NCBI GenBank assembly: GCA_006176705.1
Contig: QRFJ01001024.1
Location: forward strand, 472,927 to 536,926
Source: Cocos nucifera
Lineage: Eukaryota > Streptophyta > Magnoliopsida > Arecales > Arecaceae
Reading direction: 5' to 3'
Length of the DNA stretch: 64,000 nucleotides
The notes below the pieces were generated by a model, which saw only the letters and a list, made by a program, of their open reading frames with translations, ran no database searches and had not been told where the DNA came from. A program made the position numbers and the translations under genes. Positions 57,731-64,000 of the stretch are shown piece by piece; position 1 is the first letter of the stretch, and each line of letters opens with the position of its first letter.

Positions 57731-60028
57731 TGTGCCCTAGAAGCCCAGATTGGCTGACACTTGGTAATACACTTCTAAGGGGCCAAAATTATAGTTTGAC
57801 TATAATCAAAAATGAGTTATTTTCCTATCACAATATGTGTAATTTAGTATTTTATGATACATCCTTTGAGTAAAATGATATGAAATTCATATTTCAAAGA
57901 TTAAAATTAAGACATGAATTAATCATTAATTAACATCATAAAAATGCTTTCCGAACCATAGGAATCATCACAACGATGTGATTGGATCCGGAAGGTTTGT
58001 TACAATCACTTTTTTTTAGTAGATGAATCTTGAGTCTACGGTGTGGGAGACATCAGACGAGAGTATAATACTCGTTAAGAATGAGGGCCACTTGAGCGTG
58101 GAACCACGGGCATGTAGTCATTAGGAAGTTCCTAACCTTCTCGTCATGACTGATTCGATGCTGTAGTAAGTGTGTCCTGGTCTTTGACCTGAGGTACCTC
58201 GGTAGAGTTCACTTGAGGTGTTATGTTTGAACTACACATTAATTCGATCTCCTAGCATTAAAATCCTGAGGTATATGTTGGCTTAGCTGTTCATTGTAAG
58301 GCAACTGGATTGCATAAGATGGAAACTGATATTACCTCGGTGGTAGAGGAAGCACAGCCCTATGATGATATGAGAAATAAGTCAAAAGCCATTGGCCATG
58401 GGCAGAGTAAATAATAGAAAGGAGTTTTCTATTTAGGTTTCAACATCAGACTTGAAATCGAATGATTACATACATATAACAGCAGAACTAGGATTTGACG
58501 ATTTTCACCTTAACCCTAATTGATCGGGGCTCAGAAATAGGAAGACATTAATCACATCAGATAGGCATGCAAGAAGTTTGATTCAGCTCTAATGAATTTC
58601 CACATATACTGCTAGGTTGTCACTGGTAGATTTTGGGACATTAGAATTGATTTTAGAATGATCGATCATTATCTAGCTATTCGAATCAAAAAGAGTTTTG
58701 ATCCATCGAAAAGAAGTTTTCGATGATGTCGAATGAATAGAGATTCATGAACATAATCCCATTACCTATTAGAACTGAATCTAACTGGATCACACAAATA
58801 AGGATTTTGAATCTGGTGAATCATCCAATTGAATGATGCAGTTCAATTGATCTGAATGAGATTCAATTAGGTTCAAAAAAATTATTGCTAGCAACTCGAT
58901 GAACCTAAATGTCCTCTTTTTACTATCATAAATAGTTGTCCTGACTGAAGCCAAGGAAAGTTTATGCTCGATCAGAGGGGCCTCACTTGGGTTTACTGGA
59001 GTCTGTCAGGTCAGAAAGGGTTATCTTATTTTGTAAGATAATACTACATTTTTTTTGTAACCCTCGCCATTTCTCATCCTTTGACTTTGGTCAAAAGTTG
59101 CCTTTGACTGTCAATATTGACCATTGCATTGCTTTTGACTTCTGTCCCACTATGTCATTGCACCTATTGAGGAACTATGGGGGCTTGTCCTAACTAGAAA
59201 GCTGACAAAAGGAGGGCGCACCACGCAGGAGGTGCCCAAGAGTCCCTATTGGATAGGGACTCCATCTCCTTTTTTTGGATTCTTCACATAGATCCTCCTC
59301 AAGAACACACTTTTTGATTGGTCCTTAGGCCCATCTAAGGAAGGAATCCAAGGGACTCTATTCCATCATGCAGATTTAGATCTGATTTCAAAGGGTGTGA
59401 TTGGTTGGGAGAGAAGAGGAGTTTGGATCATGCCATAGTCTATAAATAAGAACCAATCGCCCAACTCAAAAAAAAACACAATTCTCCATGCCCAAGCTGC
59501 CTCTCTCTTCCCTCCTCTATGCAAGTCCATTTTCATCTCTCTCCTCTCACAAGCCCAAAAGTAGTTTGGGACTTAATTGAGGCAATCTAGATGAGAAGAA
59601 AGGCGACAGAAAGCTAGAAGGGCTGCGTGCTGCATAAAGGAACAATTGCTGATCTTCAAAAAGGTATTGTTGAAGATCCTCCAAATCAGATTTAGATCTA
59701 AATTTTTTGGAGATATGATATGAGAAAGAAAAGGATCTTCAGATCCAACCTGAGTAGATACCGATAAAGGTCAGGCACTTACATGGCCAGATCCAGAACC
59801 TTCCGCTGCTTATAGGATCATCAACGGATAATAGGATTACCCTACATCAAGATAAATTAAATTTAATTTAATTTATCAAGATTTTTTATTTTAATTATTA
59901 GAATAATAAGAATTAAATCTAAAATATTTAGATCTAATTTAGATCAAAGAGAAAAATTTTGAAAAAAATATCTCTTGATCCGATCAGATTTGAACGAACC
60001 TAGTCCAAAAAATCAGGATTTTCCTTCA
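57731..60028 (+). repeat. element 6 5' LTR
   Basis: It starts TGTGCCCTAGAAGCC and ends TTTTCCTTCA immediately before the primer binding site; length 2298 bp. TATAAATA at 59441-59448 is the likely promoter TATA box, with transcription starting about 30 bases on, before a pyrimidine-rich tract. No partner LTR lies in the window, so the left end is inferred from the TG start and typical copia LTR opening. Confidence 0.75.
59441..59448 (+). promoter_or_regulatory. element 6 LTR TATA box
   Basis: TATAAATA, about 590 bases before the LTR end, followed by the CT-rich segment expected at the start of R/U5. Confidence 0.6.
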
Positions 60029-60030
60029 AA

Positions 60031-60046
60031 TGGTATCAGAGCCAGG
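60031..60046 (+). promoter_or_regulatory. element 6 primer binding site
   Basis: TGGTATCAGAGCCAGG, the intact tRNA-iMet-type site, two bases after the LTR end. Confidence 0.88.
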
Positions 60047-62004
60047 TTCTAAAGTGTTTAGATCTAATTTTAAATTCATTCTAATCAAAAAATAAGTGAT
60101 TTTAGATATCACATGAGATATGATCAGATCTGAAAAATCAAAAAAACTAAAATTAATAATTTAGATCAAAGATTTTAGAAAATATCATGACTAAGTTCTA
60201 AAATAGAATAGTTTTCTATAGAATAGTCTTGCATGTTTACAATTTAATTTTGAATTAAATTATATTTTAGATCTATTTATTTATTATTTTTTTAAATATT
60301 ATAATTACTATAATATATTTGAAAAATAGGTAAATAAAAATTATTTAATTTTAACAATCATATGAGATATGAAATGATGCATGTCTAGACTAGTTGTAGA
60401 ATAGTTTTTCACATAGTTATCTAGATTAGTAAATTATTTTGAATAAGATCAATTTAAATCTAATTTTTTAGAATTATTTATGAGATGATTTTTAGATCTA
60501 AAAATTATGCATGAATTCGATTCATGGATGTATGCAAAATATGCCATAATTAGATCTAATTTGTAATATAAGATATACATGAATATATGATCTAAAATAT
60601 TTTGTAGTATTACAATTTTTCTGATTAAGGCGTTCCTCCTAGCCGTCTTAGTCGAATAAGAATGAAGAAGAAGTTTTAAGAAGCCCACTCTTCTTATTCC
60701 GATGGGGTTATTTCTTAAGACGTGTAGGGGTGCTGCGATATCATCCTTAATCAGAAATTCCAAAACTTACTTCTGGCAAAACCCTAGATCCTGAAATCCT
60801 TAGGATTAGTGTGCATATTTTGTTTATGAACCCTACTTAATTAAAAATTAAGATAAATGAAATATTAATTAGATTAAAATTAAGAATTTTTAATATCTAA
60901 TATATATTCATAAACTAGATTCGAGCTTGGATAGCTCATTAGGTCTAAGCGGTTGATCAAATCGAATCAAGAGTTGGTTTAGATTGGGATCAAACATGCT
61001 TAAAATTGAAATCAGCGATAATAAGGATTAAGTCTGGGTCAAGATCGAAGTCACGATCAAGCAAGACCTAAATTAGGCTCGAGGTTAGAGTCTGGATTTG
61101 TAGACTAACCCAATTGGTTTCTGGCTTCAAATAATTGGTGTCTAAGCGTAAGTTTGGCACATACGATCGAACTGTTTTTAATTGGATAGCTACTCGACCT
61201 GAATGCATTCTTGTACGAGTTAATGGTAATAATCCCTTCATCGGTCCCTCCACTTACTTGGCCATATCTGTTGACCCGTTCTAATTTAAGGTGGTCATAA
61301 TCCGAGCTAACCATGCCACTAGGGTTAGTCAATAATTAGTTATGAACTGTGACAAAGTCTAGTTTAAATGAGACCTAAATCAATTCCTCCCTAAGAAAAA
61401 GATTAATTGAGGTCTTCCACCATTATAGATGTGCGGGCCCTTCCCGAGATTGATGTTCTCGACTGGGTACAATGCTCAGTTGCAACAGAAAGATGCAACC
61501 ATGTCTTTAGGCATTGGATGCTATGGGCTGGAGGATGAAGTTTGGGCTCAATATTTTGGATACGATGAGAGACTCAAAATTAGGAATCCAGTTTGTGCAA
61601 TTGGTGGTCTAACTTAAACTAAAGGAGTGGAAATCAATATTTTGGATACGGTGGAGATTCATGAATAAGAGATCAAAAGTTTTGGGTGCACAATGATTAG
61701 AGAATCATTGAACAAGAGTTTTTCATCATTGGCTAACCCATACCAATAACTGTTAGGTGAGGTGATGAGTCAGTTGGTGAGTACGCACCAACCTACTAGA
61801 AATCATTAATTAAATGGAGATTTTCGCATCTCTAAACAGAGGGAGTGTAGAGATCCAAAAAAAATAGTGGGAGCTAATTTATTTAAAGAAATAAAATTCT
61901 TAAATAAATTGTTCAAGTCATAAATTACAAAGTATCTAACTAGAATCTTTGACCCTCTAGAGAAAAATATCTACATTCAACCCATTAGCACGTATCCTGG
62001 ACAC
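60047..62004 (+). other. element 6 leader
   Basis: A 1.95-kb non-coding leader, similar in length to those of elements 2 and 3. It contains an inverted repeat TCTGATTAAGG (60620-60630) / CCTTAATCAGA (60745-60755) enclosing a GC-richer loop with partially pairing GTCGAATAAGAATG and CTTCTTATTCCGAT. CAATATTTTGGATACG occurs twice (61550, 61634). No protein signature. Confidence 0.55.
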
Positions 62005-62800
62005 ACATAGACTGACCGAACCCGATTATAAAGACTGGCTCAGGAACTATAAAATCATTTTAGGTTTCGAGAAGTTAACCCATGTATTGGATCAAGACCC
62101 TCCCACCTTACCCATTCCGTCCATCCACTGAAATAGAGAGCAATCTCTGAAAAAAAGATAGACGAAGATAATAAGGCTAGATGTTATTACATGTTGGGCT
62201 CGATTCTGATGAGCTCCAAAGTCCCAACATGAAGATATCGAAACTGCTCACCAAATGTTGGCTCACCTATAAGAGATGTTTGGTGAACAGAGTCACGCAG
62301 CCAAATATCAATCAACGAAATGACTTTTTTAAGGCTAAGATGCAATGATAGACAGTCAGTCCCAAAATCACTGTCTGATGATGATCAAGAACTGGAAGAG
62401 CTTGAGAAAGCTCACTGTGAAGTTAATGACTTGAATCTGTAGAATGATGTTATTCTGCCAATCCCTTAGGACTGATGCATAATGGGCCAATTCCAATCAT
62501 GAATTTCCACATGCATAAACTTCAAAAATTTCTTTGGCCGAAATAATGATATGCCTGTACACGCAAGCTTTTCTATGAAAGATTATCTAAAGGCTCAGTT
62601 CGTTGTAATGGAATGACTTCTTTTCTTCTAAAAAGAAAGTCTTCTGAAAAGAAAAAAAAGTCTACGAAAAGTAGAAAGATGGGAAAAAGCAAAGAAGAAG
62701 AGACAGAGCTAAAGAAGAAGGCCGCTGTCAAAGGAAAATATTTTCATTGCAACAGTGACGACCACTAGAAATGGAACTGTCCTACTTAACCTGGCCAACC
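62005..62800 (+). pseudogene. element 6 Gag
   Basis: DYKDWLRNYKIILGFEKLTH followed by VLDQDPPTLP is the UBN2 Gag start. Further conserved pieces are DNKARCYYMLGS (frame-shifted) and EMFGEQSHAAKYQSTK. A Lys-rich linker (62640-62740) leads to the zinc knuckle YFHCNSDDH then KWNC (62744-62790). The knuckle has Cys, His and Cys but lost spacing at a stop after His. Several frameshifts. Confidence 0.78.
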
Positions 62801-64000
62801 TGAAGAACAAGAAGGAAGTGTCCTTCTGGAGTAATGCTCGTTATTGAGTCTAACCTTACGATTTTCTTCTACATCCAGTTGGGTGCTTGACTCTGGTTTC
62901 TAGTGCTCAATCTGTGCACTTCCATACAGGGTCTTTGAGGATAGTAGGAGTTGGGGATGGAGAACATGATCCTACATATCAAAAATGGAGGCAAGAGTTG
63001 CTATAGTGGGCGGTGGGAACATACCCTCTTCGATACCATCTGGTTTAGACTTGTTTTGAAAGACTATTTATTAAGTGCCTACAGCTAAGCAGGAATTTGA
63101 TTTCTGTTTCATACTTAGCCACTAGAAGGCTATGTGATTAACCCTTACTTTAGGACCATTGTAAAAACATTCTTATGAAAGAAATAAAATTGCAAATGGT
63201 TTTCCTTATTAACGATCTTTATCAAGCCTACAGTATTGATGTATCTATCTAACTATCGAGCAAAACCCATGAAATGCCAATGACCTAGGGATAAGTCCCA
63301 AAACGACAGACCACCTGAGATTAGGTATATAGAGAAGATAAGGATCAAACAAATTGGAGAAAAAAATGGGCTATGGGAGCTGTTGAAATTTCGGAGTCAA
63401 TATCCAACTTAATGAAATTTTATCTTTAAGGGCAAAATGGATTAAACTCCCTTTTGTAGGACATGGGGAAAGGGCCATAAGATCTCCTTGCCCTAGTAAT
63501 ACTGGATGTGTGCAAGCCCATTTGATGTGTCCGGCTAGAGGCAATTTTATCTACTTCATTACCTTTATTGATGATACTATTTAGGTAATGGAATGTTGTA
63601 TCTTATGAGAAACACAAGTCGAAAGCTTTTGAAAAGTTTCAAAGATTACAGACATGAAGTGGATAAACAAAACTAAAAAACCCATTAGGTTCTTCGACAA
63701 AATCGAATAGGTGAATATCTTTAGCCAAAAATCCCTAAGACTATCTCATGAAAATAGCATAGTCTCTCATGGATCCATCAGGAACATCTCAAACTCAACG
63801 AGTTTCAGAACGAAAAAATTCAAGTACTCTATTGGATATGATCCGCGATCGAATGATGAGCCTTCACAGACCTTCCCTACCTGATTTTCTTTGGAGACAC
63901 TCAATCATTAACTTTATAATTTATTTACTACTAAATAAGGTTTCCTCTAAAACCGTTCCTACCACATCGGTTTATGAGATATGGGCATGGTAAGAAATCA
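62801..64000 (+). pseudogene. element 6 protease and integrase, running off the window
   Basis: Protease site SSWVLDSGF at about 62877 keeps the Asp-Ser-Gly triad. Pre-integrase and the integrase core follow in broken frames (VILDVCKPI at about 63500, then a FITFIDD-like piece and KSKAFEKFQRLQ at about 63610). The last open segment, from 63769, has RVSERKNSSTLLDMIRDRMM, PDFLWRHSIINFIIYLLLNK and VYEIWAW, the integrase core end. The element continues past the window edge. Confidence 0.82.

Noticed and set aside
57280..57873. 197-codon Pro/Ser-rich ORF
   Set aside because: Low-complexity C-rich DNA. The frame crosses the start of the element 6 LTR at 57731, and the opposite strand is equally open.
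61068..61617. ORFs in the element 6 leader
   Set aside because: Short, on both strands, not recognised; the position between primer binding site and gag argues for a non-coding leader.
1..64000. CRISPR array, rRNA operon, bacterial-type operon or organelle DNA insertion
   Set aside because: None is seen. Repeats are transposon- or microsatellite-type, and the gene structure is eukaryotic.

Overview
The window is nuclear plant DNA: one multi-exon gene with GT/GC-AG introns sits in a dense pile of LTR retrotransposons, small inverted-repeat transposons and microsatellites. The transposon mix (Ty1/copia elements with 2.3-2.5 kb LTRs) fits a large monocot genome, perhaps a palm. That is an inference; nothing here proves the species.

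Region by region. (1) 0.5-25.4 kb is a three-level nest of copia elements. A degraded + strand copia (gag about 505-1000; RT/RNase H from 2613) is split inside its RNase H domain by a - strand copia (element 2, 3465-24533). One LTR of element 2 is in turn split by a younger - strand copia of the same kind (element 3, 5202-15465). Near-matching 5-bp duplications flank both insertions, and LTR divergence agrees with the order of insertion. (2) 25.4-28.8 kb is AT-rich DNA with a degenerate tandem repeat, a CACTA-like element end with a tRNA-like fossil, and a fragment of a plant nuclear SAP-like gene. (3) 28.77-34.55 kb is a third copia type (element 4, - strand) with both LTRs and all pol domains, broken by stops. 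(4) 36.1-44.55 kb (- strand) holds the only host gene I can support with an intact exon structure. It is an eight-exon SKU5-similar / pollen Bp10-type multicopper-oxidase-like protein of about 541 residues, with a one-base frameshift in exon 7. Its introns carry a palindromic MITE, TIR elements sitting in (TA)n runs, a 348-bp tandem duplication and long microsatellites. (5) 45.4-48.2 kb holds another TIR element, a long tetranucleotide microsatellite and a possible Helitron end. (6) 48.2-51.3 kb is a 3'-truncated + strand copia (element 5) of the same family as element 4. (7) 51.4-55.7 kb is AT-rich repetitive DNA without genes. (8) 55.76-57.15 kb is a 1.4 kb long inverted repeat. (9) 57.73 kb to the end is the 5' half of another + strand copia (element 6) that runs off the window.

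Apart from the SKS gene and the SAP-like fragment, essentially all coding signal belongs to Gag-Pol of retroelements, and every copy is disrupted. No rRNA, functional tRNA or CRISPR was seen. Exon boundaries were derived by hand from reading frames and splice sites. Transposon boundaries were derived from LTR comparison, TG...CA ends, and primer binding sites related to initiator tRNA-Met.
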